The position numbers and the translations under genes are program-made. Source: Flavobacterium sp. LPB0248 (lineage in GTDB: Bacteria > Bacteroidota > Bacteroidia > Flavobacteriales > Flavobacteriaceae). Taken from it: a stretch of DNA of 64,000 bases. This document shows positions 34,057 to 42,277 of the stretch, in pieces. How positions within the stretch are numbered: position 1 is the first letter of the stretch; each line of letters begins with the position of its first letter. Location of the stretch: positions 2,294,001 through 2,358,000 of the forward strand of contig NZ_CP058246.1 in NCBI RefSeq assembly GCF_013388355.1, given 5' to 3'. The notes under the pieces were generated by a model that ran no database searches, was not told the origin of the DNA, and worked only from the letters and a program-made list of their open reading frames with translations.

Positions 34057-34383
34057 ATGGCAGAAGAGAATTTTTTTGAAAGAGTTTATGTAATCGCCAG
34101 ACAAATTCCGTTTGGAAAAGTTACTTCTTATGGTGCAATTGCAAAAGCATTGGGCACAGCACGTTCTGCACGAATGGTCGGTTGGGCAATGAACGCCTGT
34201 CATAATATGGATGATGTTCCTGCGCATAGAGTTGTAAACCAAAAAGGTCTTCTAACAGGAAAACATCATTTTGACGGAACCAATTTAATGCAGCAACTAT
34301 TAGAAAATGAAGGGATAAAAGTGGTCAACAATCAGATTGTAGATTTTGAAAAGCATTTCTGGAAACCGGAAGTTGAATCGTAA
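34057..34383 (+). CDS. Alkyltransferase-like protein (ATL; MGMT-family, no active Cys)
   Basis: 108 residues, the DNA-binding domain of O6-methylguanine methyltransferases: IPFGKVTSYGAIAKALGTARSARMVGWAMNACHN. The alkyl-acceptor motif PCHR is PAHR (55-58), so there is no acceptor cysteine. ATL proteins bind O6-alkylguanine and hand the lesion to nucleotide-excision repair. Length and sequence fit the Atl1/YbaZ type. Confidence 0.88.
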   Translation: MAEENFFERVYVIARQIPFGKVTSYGAIAKALGTARSARMVGWAMNACHNMDDVPAHRVVNQKGLLTGKHHFDGTNLMQQLLENEGIKVVNNQIVDFEKHFWKPEVES

Positions 34384-34448
34384 AAATCATTTTCACCATA
34401 TAAGTGATATAAGTTTATTTTAGAAGAAAGAATTTATATTTTTATTTT

Positions 34449-34532
34449 TCTCTCGCAGATTTCGCAGATTCAGCAGATTCTACGGTTTGAATAAAAAAGA
34501 AAATCTGCAAAATCTGCAAAATCTGCGGGAAC
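34449..34532. repeat. REP-like palindrome, family B
   Basis: TCTCGCAGATTTCGCAGATT versus AATCTGCAAAATCTGCGGGA, separated by about 40 bp. Flanked on the left by one ATATAAGTGATATAAG unit. Confidence 0.75.
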
Positions 34533-34571
34533 AAAAAAACTTTGCGACGTAGCGTCTTTGTGGCAAATCTC

Positions 34572-35897
34572 CTAAATCAAGCAAATCACAAAACTCGTTT
34601 TATCTTCATCAGTTTGATAGCTTAGATAACCTCCATGAGCTTCTATAATGTTTTTAGAAAGCGTTAATCCAATTCCTGCTCCATCTTTTCTGGTGGTAAA
34701 AAATGGCAAGAAAACTTTATCTCGAATCTCTGCGTCTACTCCTTTTCCGTTGTCTGAAATCACAATGAAAAAGCGATTATTTTCAGTATAACTGGAAATT
34801 ATCAATTTCTTTTCTGTTTTTTCTTTTAATGCATGAATACTATTGGTAATCAAATTGATAATTACCTGCTCCATCTGATTTTTATCAATCATAATAGAAC
34901 GGGAACTGTGTATTTCATTCACTAATTCTATTCCTTCCTCTTTCAAAATCGGACTCATTATTCGAAGGCAATCTTCAAACAAAGCATTAATTGGCGTCAT
35001 TTGTTTATTTGGCGTAGGCAACATTGCTAGTTTACGGTAATTCTCCACAAAAAACTGCAGATGATCGCTTCTATTTATGATTGTCGAAATACTGCTTTTG
35101 ATGTCTTCAAAATCGTCTTCTTCCAATTCTTCCTGATCTACAATATGAAGCAGATTCTGCGAAAGCGCACGAATTGGCGTTAGAGAATTCATTAATTCAT
35201 GCGAAATAATCTTCATTAAATTAATCCACGCTTCTTTTTCTTTCTTCTCAATAACCCGCTGAATACTGTCTAATAAAATAATAAAATACTCTTTATCGTA
35301 GGTTTGCGTATATGAAGTCTGCAACATAAAAGTCTGCAAATCCTGATCTTCAATTTTGATTGAAATAGCGGTTTTTAATTCGGTAAAACCAACCTTTTCA
35401 ATTTCGCCACACAAACTCGGAAGATAGTTTTTTAGGTATTTCCAATGACTTACTTTTGGGACTTTAAAAAGATTAGAAAAACAGTCATTCATTATAAAAA
35501 TGGACCAATCCTCATTTTCTTTTTCTAAAATTAAAGCGGCGGTATCGATACTGTTCAAAATCGAACGGTAGATTAATTCTTTGGATATCTGCTCTTGTTT
35601 CTGAACTTTTAAAGTATCATACAAAAGATACAAACTATTGAAGTTGCCTATTTTATGTTCTTCTGGAAAATGGGTAGAAAAGTCGTCGTGCAGAATCGAG
35701 TTTATCGTTTTGTCATAAAACAGCAATTGGTTTTTGACGAAAAAATACATTTCGAATAGGAAAATCAAAACAAAAACACCAACCAATAAAGCGTTGTATT
35801 GAAATCCTTTATAGAACAATAATGCACTGGCAAGGAAGAGCACCATTACAAATAGAACCCTCACGAACAAGGCATTATAAAATTTCCAGTTCTTCAT
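34572..35897 (-). CDS. Sensor histidine kinase of the sigma-54 two-component pair
   Basis: 441 residues. Two N-terminal membrane segments (about 8-28 and 34-54) with almost no periplasmic loop, so it likely senses a membrane or cytoplasmic signal. A PAS-like region (about 90-210) precedes the H-box ISHELMNSLTP (His233). The ATPase domain has the N-box INLITNSIHAL, G1 ISDNGKGVD and G2 DGAGIGLTLSKNII. The layout matches NtrB/AtoS-type kinases. Its gene follows the sigma-54 activator on the same strand and presumably phosphorylates it. Confidence 0.9.
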   Translation of the reverse strand: MKNWKFYNALFVRVLFVMVLFLASALLFYKGFQYNALLVGVFVLIFLFEMYFFVKNQLLFYDKTINSILHDDFSTHFPEEHKIGNFNSLYLLYDTLKVQKQEQISKELIYRSILNSIDTAALILEKENEDWSIFIMNDCFSNLFKVPKVSHWKYLKNYLPSLCGEIEKVGFTELKTAISIKIEDQDLQTFMLQTSYTQTYDKEYFIILLDSIQRVIEKKEKEAWINLMKIISHELMNSLTPIRALSQNLLHIVDQEELEEDDFEDIKSSISTIINRSDHLQFFVENYRKLAMLPTPNKQMTPINALFEDCLRIMSPILKEEGIELVNEIHSSRSIMIDKNQMEQVIINLITNSIHALKEKTEKKLIISSYTENNRFFIVISDNGKGVDAEIRDKVFLPFFTTRKDGAGIGLTLSKNIIEAHGGYLSYQTDEDKTSFVICLI

Positions 35898-35910
35898 TAT
35901 TTTTTTGAAT

Positions 35911-36030
35911 TGCCTCCAGCTTTAGCTGGAGAGATATATTATTTACAGAAATAGGCTTTAGCCAAAACGCGTAAGCTTGGCTAAAGCCCCAATCTTATTT
36001 CAAAATTAACATCCAGCTAAAGCTGGACGC
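35911..36030. repeat. Nested palindromes of the CCAGCTTTAGCTGG family
   Basis: Three hairpins lie in the gap between the regulator and kinase genes: CTCCAGCTTTAGCTGGAG-type at the left, GGCTTTAGCC/GGCTAAAGCC in the middle and TCCAGCTAAAGCTGGA at the right. The outer two are also inverted copies of each other. A decayed relative is the terminator at 7817. They may attenuate kinase expression relative to the regulator. Confidence 0.75.
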
Positions 36031-36042
36031 TACTCATTTTCT

Positions 36043-37395
36043 CTAATTCTTCAAATCGTATTTCTCTATTCTTCTGTACAAAGCAGCGCGCGACAAACCT
36101 AATTCTTCGGCAGTTTTACTGATGTTTCCGTTGTGCTTGAAAAGTGCTTTTTCGATTGCGCCTTTCTCCATTTCCGATAGTGGATTTTCATCATTTTCCT
36201 GAATCTCTTCAAAGTCCAAAATATCCAAATCCATTACCGAAATGGTATTGTTTTCAGCCAAAATCAAAGCGCGTTCTATTTTGTTTTCCATTTCACGCAC
36301 ATTCCCTTTCCACGGATATTTTTCCAGATAAGATGCAACATTATCTTCAAAACACCAATTTTCCTGATTGTATTTTTCTGCAATCTGTTCTAGAATGAAA
36401 TTTGCCATTGGCACAATATCGTCTTTTCTTTCGCGTAAAGACGGAAGATTGATCTCCATTGTATTGATTCGGTACAGCAAATCTTCACGGAATGTTTTAT
36501 TTTTTACTTCGGTTTTAATATCACTGTTTGTTGCGGCAATAACACGAACATTTAGCGGTCTTGGTTTACTTTCGCCTAAACGCGTTACGGTTTTAGTCTG
36601 TAAAACATGCAATAATTTAGCTTGAAGATGAAGCGGGATATTTCCAATTTCATCTAAGAAAATAGTCCCGTTCGATGCATTTTCAAAACGTCCTGGAGTA
36701 TCAATTTTAGCATCGGTAAAAGCACCTTTGGCGTAACCAAAAAGTTCGCTTTCAAACAGATTATCGCTTAGCGAACCTAAATCTACATGCACAAAAGGCT
36801 GATTTTTTCTTTCTGAATGCTGATGAATATATTCGGCAAAAACATATTTTCCTGTTCCGTTTTCGCCCAAAATCAAAACATTGGCATCTGTTCTAGCCAC
36901 TTTTTCGGCAATAGAATACGCCTGTTTTATTTTAGCCGAAGTACCAACAAAATATTTCTTTTCGGTCTTCTCTGCTTTTTCTGAAGTTGTTTTTTTGCTG
37001 TTTTTTCTGCTTTCAGTGACTGCTTTATCAATAACTTCTAACAGCTTTTCGTTGTTCCACGGCTTTAGCACATAATCAAAAGCCCCAATTTTAATACCTT
37101 CTACAGCAGTTTCGATTTTACCAAAAGCGGTCATTAAAATAACGACTGTCTGCGGAGAAAGCGTTTTAATTTCCTTCAACCAATGAATTCCTTCTCGCCC
37201 ATCTTCAAAACCAATTCGGTAATTCATATCCAACAACACCACATTAATGTCATTTTCACTTAAGATTGAAATGATTTTTTTTGGACTATTAGTTGTAAAA
37301 ATGGTCTCGAAATGTTTTTTAAGAATCATTTTTGCAGAAAAAAGAATTTCTTCCTGATCGTCAACAACTAATATTTGGGCTAGTTTTTTTCTCAT
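36043..37395 (-). CDS. Sigma-54-dependent response regulator (NtrC family)
   Basis: 450 residues. Receiver domain with acidic pocket Asp12/13 and phospho-acceptor Asp56 in VVLLDMNYR. AAA+ domain with Walker A GENGTGK (177-183), the sigma-54 contact loop GAFTDA (224-229, a common variant of GAFTGA), and FLDEIGNIPLHLQAKLL. C-terminal Fis-type HTH: ISKTAEELGLSRAALYRRIEKY. It activates sigma-54 promoters from upstream sites. The divergent HlyD/ABC operon starts 160 bp away and carries both a -24/-12 candidate and a 38-bp palindrome, so it is the likely target. Confidence 0.93.
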   Translation of the reverse strand: MRKKLAQILVVDDQEEILFSAKMILKKHFETIFTTNSPKKIISILSENDINVVLLDMNYRIGFEDGREGIHWLKEIKTLSPQTVVILMTAFGKIETAVEGIKIGAFDYVLKPWNNEKLLEVIDKAVTESRKNSKKTTSEKAEKTEKKYFVGTSAKIKQAYSIAEKVARTDANVLILGENGTGKYVFAEYIHQHSERKNQPFVHVDLGSLSDNLFESELFGYAKGAFTDAKIDTPGRFENASNGTIFLDEIGNIPLHLQAKLLHVLQTKTVTRLGESKPRPLNVRVIAATNSDIKTEVKNKTFREDLLYRINTMEINLPSLRERKDDIVPMANFILEQIAEKYNQENWCFEDNVASYLEKYPWKGNVREMENKIERALILAENNTISVMDLDILDFEEIQENDENPLSEMEKGAIEKALFKHNGNISKTAEELGLSRAALYRRIEKYDLKN

Positions 37396-37408
37396 GTGGT
37401 CTTTTTTC

Positions 37409-37446
37409 TGTCCGCTTCCGAACGGTCAACTGTTCATTATCGGACA
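37409..37446. promoter_or_regulatory. Candidate activator binding site (38-bp interrupted palindrome)
   Basis: TGTCCG (37409-37414) and CGGACA (37441-37446) flank GAACGGTCAACTGTTC (37420-37435), and all share the same dyad centre. 13 of 19 positions per arm are symmetric. It lies about 85 bp upstream of the -24 box and just upstream of the regulator's own start codon. Confidence 0.6.
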
Positions 37447-37510
37447 CTACTTTTTCGAAGTGTTTTTTAGAGCCTCTTTAAAATCAATACTTTACAAATA
37501 ATAAATTTTA

Positions 37511-37526
37511 TGGCACAGTATTTACC
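37511..37526 (+). promoter_or_regulatory. Candidate sigma-54 promoter (-24/-12)
   Basis: TGGCACAGTATTTACC fits TGGCAC-N5-TTGC with one mismatch in the -12 part (TTAC). Transcription would start near 37537, about 19 bp before the efflux adaptor start. Confidence 0.6.
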
Positions 37527-37555
37527 TATTGATTATCAGTAAAATAATTTAAAAA

Positions 37556-38800
37556 ATGGACACGATAATTCCTCGTAAAAGTAAAAAATTTAGATATCTC
37601 GCAATAGCAATTGCTGTTTTTTTAGTTTTGCTAACCATTAGCGTTTTCGCATTTAATACGAAAAGAACTTTAAATGTAAAAGCCGACGAATTGGTAATTC
37701 AAAAAGCAGAAAAAGCCTTTTTTGAAGATTTTGTAGTTTTTCAAGCAAAAGTAGAACCTTTGAATGTTATGCTTGTGAATGTTACCGAGGGAGGTTCTGT
37801 AAAAGAAATCTTTGTAGAAAATGGCGCAATGGTTACCAAAGGACAATCACTGGCTCGTTTGTACAACCCAAATACAGAGTTGAATTATTTGACTCAGGAA
37901 ACTGCTATTATTGAGCAGATCAACAATTTGAATACAGGAAAATTAAACATTAGAAATCAAGAACTAAACTTAAACAAAGATTTAGTTTTGATTGAGCATG
38001 ATTATAACGACGCTAAGAGACTATATGATATGAATGCGAAGCTGTATGAGAAAGATGTAATTTCTAAAAATGACTGGAATACTTTTAAAGAAAGCCTTCG
38101 TTTTCAGGAAGAACGTAAAAGAACAATTCAGCAGAGTATTCAAAAAGAAAAGCAAAGCAATCAGGTTCAGATTTCTCAAATAAACCGTTCGATCCAGACT
38201 ATGGAGAAAAGTTTGGATATTCTTAGAAACAACAAAAAGAACTTCTTAATTACAGCTCCAGAAACAGGACGATTAACGTCTTTTGAACCTGTTTTAGGAA
38301 AAACTTTTCAAGCAGGCGCAAGCATTGGAAGAATTGATTCTAACAAAGGATATAAACTTATTGCCGAAGTAGATGAATTTTATCTGGAAAAACTTAGAGA
38401 AGGCTTAAAAGGGCAAGTAGAATTTAAAGGCAAGAATCTTGAAGTTGTCGTGACCAAAGTAATTCCTGAGGTTAAAGGTGGAAGATTTACTGTAGAACTT
38501 GCTTTTGTAAGCAAAGAAAATATTGTCCTGCAGGACGGACTTAGTTTTGGCGTAAAACTGATTTTGTCTGAAAAGAATAGAACTTTGGTAATTCCGAGAG
38601 GAGCCTTTAACCAAGAAGCAGCAGGAAAATGGATTTTTGTTGTAAACGGAAACAAAGCGATAAGAAGAAACATCAAATTAGGGCGTGAAAATCCTTCGTA
38701 TTATGAAGTTTTAGAAGGTTTAAAAGAAGGCGAATCTGTAGTTACTTCTTCTTACACCGATTACAAAGATATTGAAGAGCTTTCTCTAAATAAAGAATAG
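37556..38800 (+). CDS. HlyD-family adaptor of an ABC (MacB-like) efflux system
   Basis: 414 residues. Basic N-terminus and one membrane segment (FRYLAIAIAVFLVLLTISVFAF, about 12-33). Lipoyl halves are VKEIFVENGAMVTKGQSLARL and ITAPETGRLTSFEPVLGKTF, separated by a long coiled coil (about 110-225) with the insert KEKQSNQVQISQINRSIQ. A beta-barrel and membrane-proximal domain follow. It links the ABC permease encoded downstream to an outer-membrane channel that is not in this operon. Confidence 0.9.
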   Translation: MDTIIPRKSKKFRYLAIAIAVFLVLLTISVFAFNTKRTLNVKADELVIQKAEKAFFEDFVVFQAKVEPLNVMLVNVTEGGSVKEIFVENGAMVTKGQSLARLYNPNTELNYLTQETAIIEQINNLNTGKLNIRNQELNLNKDLVLIEHDYNDAKRLYDMNAKLYEKDVISKNDWNTFKESLRFQEERKRTIQQSIQKEKQSNQVQISQINRSIQTMEKSLDILRNNKKNFLITAPETGRLTSFEPVLGKTFQAGASIGRIDSNKGYKLIAEVDEFYLEKLREGLKGQVEFKGKNLEVVVTKVIPEVKGGRFTVELAFVSKENIVLQDGLSFGVKLILSEKNRTLVIPRGAFNQEAAGKWIFVVNGNKAIRRNIKLGRENPSYYEVLEGLKEGESVVTSSYTDYKDIEELSLNKE

Positions 38801-38876
38801 TTTATTTTGTTTCAAGTTTAAGGTTTCACGTTAACGCTGCAACCAACTTGAAACCTTAAACTTGAAACAAAATAAA
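38801..38876. repeat. Palindrome TTTCAAGTTTAAGGTTTCA
   Basis: TTTGTTTCAAGTTTAAGGTT and AACCTTAAACTTGAAACAAA arms of more than 20 bp are near-perfect inversions with a loop of about 20 bp. It begins within a few bases of the adaptor stop codon and may lower read-through into the ABC genes. Half-arms occur at 9897-9925. Confidence 0.8.
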
Positions 38877-38941
38877 CAAAAACATAATTTCAATCATCAA
38901 TCAAAAAACGTATTTAATAACATTTCAAAACCTTAAAAATT

Positions 38942-39649
38942 ATGATCACAATTCAGAATTTAACCAAAGTTTTTAGAACAGAAGAAATAGAAACTGCTGC
39001 TTTAAGCGGTATCAACGTAGAAATAAAAAAAGGAGATTTTTTAACTATCATGGGACCTTCGGGCTGTGGAAAATCGACTTTATTAAATATAATCGGGCTT
39101 TTGGACAGTGCAGATGGCGGAAGCTACAAATTATTAGATCAGGAAATGATTGGTCTAAAAGAAAAAGGAAGAGCACAAGTACGTAAAGAAAACATTGGTT
39201 TTATTTTTCAGAATTTCAACTTAATCGATGAGCTTTCTGTTTACGATAATATCGAATTGCCATTGCTTTACAACAATGTAAAAGCTTCTGAAAGAAAACA
39301 GAAAATTGAGGCGATTGCCGAAAAGCTAAACATTTCGCACCGTTTGAAACATTTCCCACAACAGCTTTCTGGAGGACAGCAACAAAGGGTTGCGGTTGCA
39401 AGAGCTTTGGTAAATGACCCTAAAATTATTTTGGCCGATGAGCCAACAGGAAACTTAGACAGTAAAAACGGTAATGAAGTAATGGAACTTTTAACCGATT
39501 TACATGCTAAAGGCGCTACTATTTTGATGGTTACCCACTCTGATTATGATGCTTCTTTTTCGCAAAGAACTATTCACATGAAAGACGGAGTTATATTTTC
39601 TGAAAAGTTAAATCAACGAAATGTTGATGTTTTTATGGACGCTAAATAA
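38942..39649 (+). CDS. ABC transporter ATP-binding protein (MacB/LolD type)
   Basis: 235 residues. Walker A GPSGCGKST (38-46), Q-loop FIFQNFNLIDELSVYDNIELPLLY, signature LSGGQQQRVAVARAL, Walker B IILADEPTGNLDS and H-loop MVTHS. It is of the MacB/LolD class that powers FtsX-like permeases rather than classic importers. The gene follows the adaptor and precedes the permease. Confidence 0.93.
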   Translation: MITIQNLTKVFRTEEIETAALSGINVEIKKGDFLTIMGPSGCGKSTLLNIIGLLDSADGGSYKLLDQEMIGLKEKGRAQVRKENIGFIFQNFNLIDELSVYDNIELPLLYNNVKASERKQKIEAIAEKLNISHRLKHFPQQLSGGQQQRVAVARALVNDPKIILADEPTGNLDSKNGNEVMELLTDLHAKGATILMVTHSDYDASFSQRTIHMKDGVIFSEKLNQRNVDVFMDAK

Positions 39650-39656
39650 AAAAGTG

Positions 39657-39728
39657 ATGATTAAAATTATTGTTACTGCACTTGTAGTTTTGGTAGAACT
39701 GGTGTGCAAAATATTTACTATGATTTAA
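39657..39728 (+). CDS. Putative 23-residue hydrophobic small protein
   Basis: Seven bases after the ATPase stop, ATG ATT AAA opens a frame encoding MIKIIVTALVVLVELVCKIF plus three residues. It is almost entirely one membrane helix. Its position inside the ABC operon suggests a small membrane subunit or regulator, but chance cannot be ruled out at this length. Confidence 0.35.
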   Translation: MIKIIVTALVVLVELVCKIFTMI

Positions 39729-39782
39729 AACCGAAAGGTTATCCAAAAACAACCATATCAACTATAAAAAATATACTTCAAA

Positions 39783-42212
39783 ATGATTTTTAACTGGTTT
39801 AAAATATTTATATATCATTTAAAGCAAAGCAAACTGTTTTCGTTTTTAAATGTTTTAGGTCTAAGCATCGGTATTGCAGGCGTAATTTTTGCCATTTTAT
39901 ATTGGAACAATGAGCATTCTTACGATCAATGGAATCCTGAAAAGGAGAATACTTATATGGTTCTTAATAAACTTAGTAATGGAGATACGTGGGGCTCCAA
40001 TTCTATTCCGTTTGGCGAGACGTGTAAAGCTTCTATTTCCGAAATAGAAAAGGTTTGCTTCTTTCATACTTGGTACGATGAAGACATAATCAAATATCAG
40101 GATCAAAAACTGATGACAAAAGACATCCTTTCTAGTGATGAAAATTTCTTTGATTTTTTCCCTTTTGAAATTATTAAAGGTGCGAAAAGCAATATTTTAA
40201 AAGAAAAGAATAGTGTTGCAATTTCTGAAGAACAGGCATTGTTAATCTTTAAAAATGAAGATCCTATTGGAAAATCTATTTCTTATGGCAATAAAAACTA
40301 TACGATAAAATCGGTATACCGCATTATTAGGCCGTCATCTGTAGAACCTTCTTTTGTTTTTAGTGATGTAAAGAGAGAAGGTGACCTAGATGCATGGGGA
40401 AATTTTAATTATGGTTTGCTTATTAAAACAAAGAAAAATGCAGATATTTCTACTGTTTTAAAGAAAATGCAAAATGTTTATTTTGTAAATAGAACTGTAA
40501 AAGATGCCAAAGAAAGCGGTATGACTGTGGCTCAGTACGTAAAAGAAAACGGTGAAATAAAAGTCATTTTAGATCAATTAAAAACATCTCGATTACACGG
40601 AACAAAAAGTTCTGCCGGACAAAATTATCCTGAAGGTGTAGGAAATTTAAAATTGCTTTACATTATGGCGGGCTTGTCTGTTTTGATTTTAGTTTTATCA
40701 TTGGTTAACTACATCAATTTAGCAACAGCATCGGCCATAAAACGTGCAAAGGAAGTTGGAGTACGCAAAATTGTAGGCGCTTCAAAAAACCAGATTATTA
40801 TTCAGTTTATTTTTGAAACCGCAATAATTGTAACATTATCTATTTTGTTTGCTTTGGCAATTGTAGAACTTTCATTACCGTATTACAACAATTTTTTAAA
40901 CAAAACACTGACTATGAATGGCAGTGAATTCTACCTGCAGCTCATTTTTATTTTTGGATTAGTTATTGTTCTTGCGGGTATTTTCCCTGCCATTTATATC
41001 TCAAACTTTGAAACTCTAAAAGTTTTAAAAGGCAATTTCTCTCGCAGCAAAAGTGGTATCTGGATTCGTAATTCGATGCTTATTTTTCAATTCGGAATTG
41101 CAGCATTTTTCATCATTGGAGCGCTAATTGTTAATTCTCAGGTAAAATATATGATGGAGAAAGATTTAGGCTTTAGTGGCGATCAAGTCATTTCTATTCC
41201 TTATAATACTGTAGACAGACTCAAAAGAACTGATGATTATTTAGTTTCAAAACAAGAAATTAAAAAAATTCCGGGCGTTGTTGATGTTACTACATTTGCA
41301 GGAGCTTTTGGAGGTAATTCAGGTTCAAGTTCAGGATTTAAGCACAATGGGATTTTCGTACAGCCAAAAAACATTGAAATGGATTTTGGTTTCCTAGATA
41401 TGATGAAAATAAAAATAGTTAAAGGTCGCGATTTATCTCCTCAATACGCTTCAGATACTATAAGCGGTATGCTTATGAATGAAACGTTGGTTAAAATGTT
41501 AAACTTGAAAGATCCGATTAATACCGTTGTAACTTCGGGATGGAGCATCAACAATGGTGACAATTTAAAGTTTAAAATTGTTGGAGTAGTGAAAGATTTC
41601 AATTTGACGGGATTACAAAATAAAGTTCCACCAATGGTTTTTATAAATCTTAAAACTTTAAAATGGAATAACTTTGGTAGTGTGCTTGTAAAGGTTTCTC
41701 CAAATAATTTAACAGAAACGTTAGATAAATTGAAATTATATTGGGAGAAAAATGTAAACCCAGACTATCCGTTTGATTACGAATTTGTTAACAAAGGATT
41801 TGCAAAGACTTATGAGCAACAAGTGAAGCAAAAAAACCTATTTTTTATTCTAAATTTGGTTGTAATTATAATTGCTGTGTTCGGATTGTTTGCTTTGGCA
41901 TCATTTTCGATGGAGAGAAGATTGAAAGAAATCGCCATTCGAAAAACATTAGGAGCTGAAACAGATATACTCTTAAAAGAATTATCGAAACAATATATTG
42001 TTTTCTGTTTTATAGGATTTGCAATCGGAATTGTTCCTGCTTATATATTATTACAGAAATGGCTTGAGGATTTCGCTTTTAGAATTGGAATATCGACCAT
42101 TCCGTTTTTAATTGCCCTGATTTCACTTTTGTTCCTAACTTTAGTGATTGTTTTAACAAAAGCATTTCAGGTAACTAGAATAGATGTATTAAAGTATCTA
42201 AAATACGAATAA
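39783..42212 (+). CDS. ABC transporter permease, two FtsX/MacB-PCD units
   Basis: 809 residues. The first membrane helix (FSFLNVLGLSIGIAGVIFAILYW) is followed by a large periplasmic MacB-PCD domain. FtsX segment 1 lies at about 295-420 (LVNYINLATASAIKRAKEVGVRKIVGASKNQI), then a second helix, a second periplasmic domain and FtsX segment 2 at about 690-809 (MERRLKEIAIRKTLGAE). This duplicated layout is usual for Bacteroidota. With the adaptor and ATPase it forms a mechanotransmission-type exporter of lipids, peptides or drugs. Confidence 0.9.
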   Translation: MIFNWFKIFIYHLKQSKLFSFLNVLGLSIGIAGVIFAILYWNNEHSYDQWNPEKENTYMVLNKLSNGDTWGSNSIPFGETCKASISEIEKVCFFHTWYDEDIIKYQDQKLMTKDILSSDENFFDFFPFEIIKGAKSNILKEKNSVAISEEQALLIFKNEDPIGKSISYGNKNYTIKSVYRIIRPSSVEPSFVFSDVKREGDLDAWGNFNYGLLIKTKKNADISTVLKKMQNVYFVNRTVKDAKESGMTVAQYVKENGEIKVILDQLKTSRLHGTKSSAGQNYPEGVGNLKLLYIMAGLSVLILVLSLVNYINLATASAIKRAKEVGVRKIVGASKNQIIIQFIFETAIIVTLSILFALAIVELSLPYYNNFLNKTLTMNGSEFYLQLIFIFGLVIVLAGIFPAIYISNFETLKVLKGNFSRSKSGIWIRNSMLIFQFGIAAFFIIGALIVNSQVKYMMEKDLGFSGDQVISIPYNTVDRLKRTDDYLVSKQEIKKIPGVVDVTTFAGAFGGNSGSSSGFKHNGIFVQPKNIEMDFGFLDMMKIKIVKGRDLSPQYASDTISGMLMNETLVKMLNLKDPINTVVTSGWSINNGDNLKFKIVGVVKDFNLTGLQNKVPPMVFINLKTLKWNNFGSVLVKVSPNNLTETLDKLKLYWEKNVNPDYPFDYEFVNKGFAKTYEQQVKQKNLFFILNLVVIIIAVFGLFALASFSMERRLKEIAIRKTLGAETDILLKELSKQYIVFCFIGFAIGIVPAYILLQKWLEDFAFRIGISTIPFLIALISLLFLTLVIVLTKAFQVTRIDVLKYLKYE

Positions 42213-42234
42213 GCTTGTAGACCATTTTTTTTAA

Positions 42235-42276
42235 AGAAGCCCGACAGATTTCAGTAAAATCCGTCGGGCTTCTGTT
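42235..42276. terminator. Bidirectional terminator between the permease and L,D-transpeptidase
   Basis: AGAAGCCCGAC and GTCGGGCTTCT form a strong stem with an inner TTT/AAA extension, flanked by T-runs on both strands, between convergent genes. Confidence 0.9.
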
Positions 42277-42277
42277 T

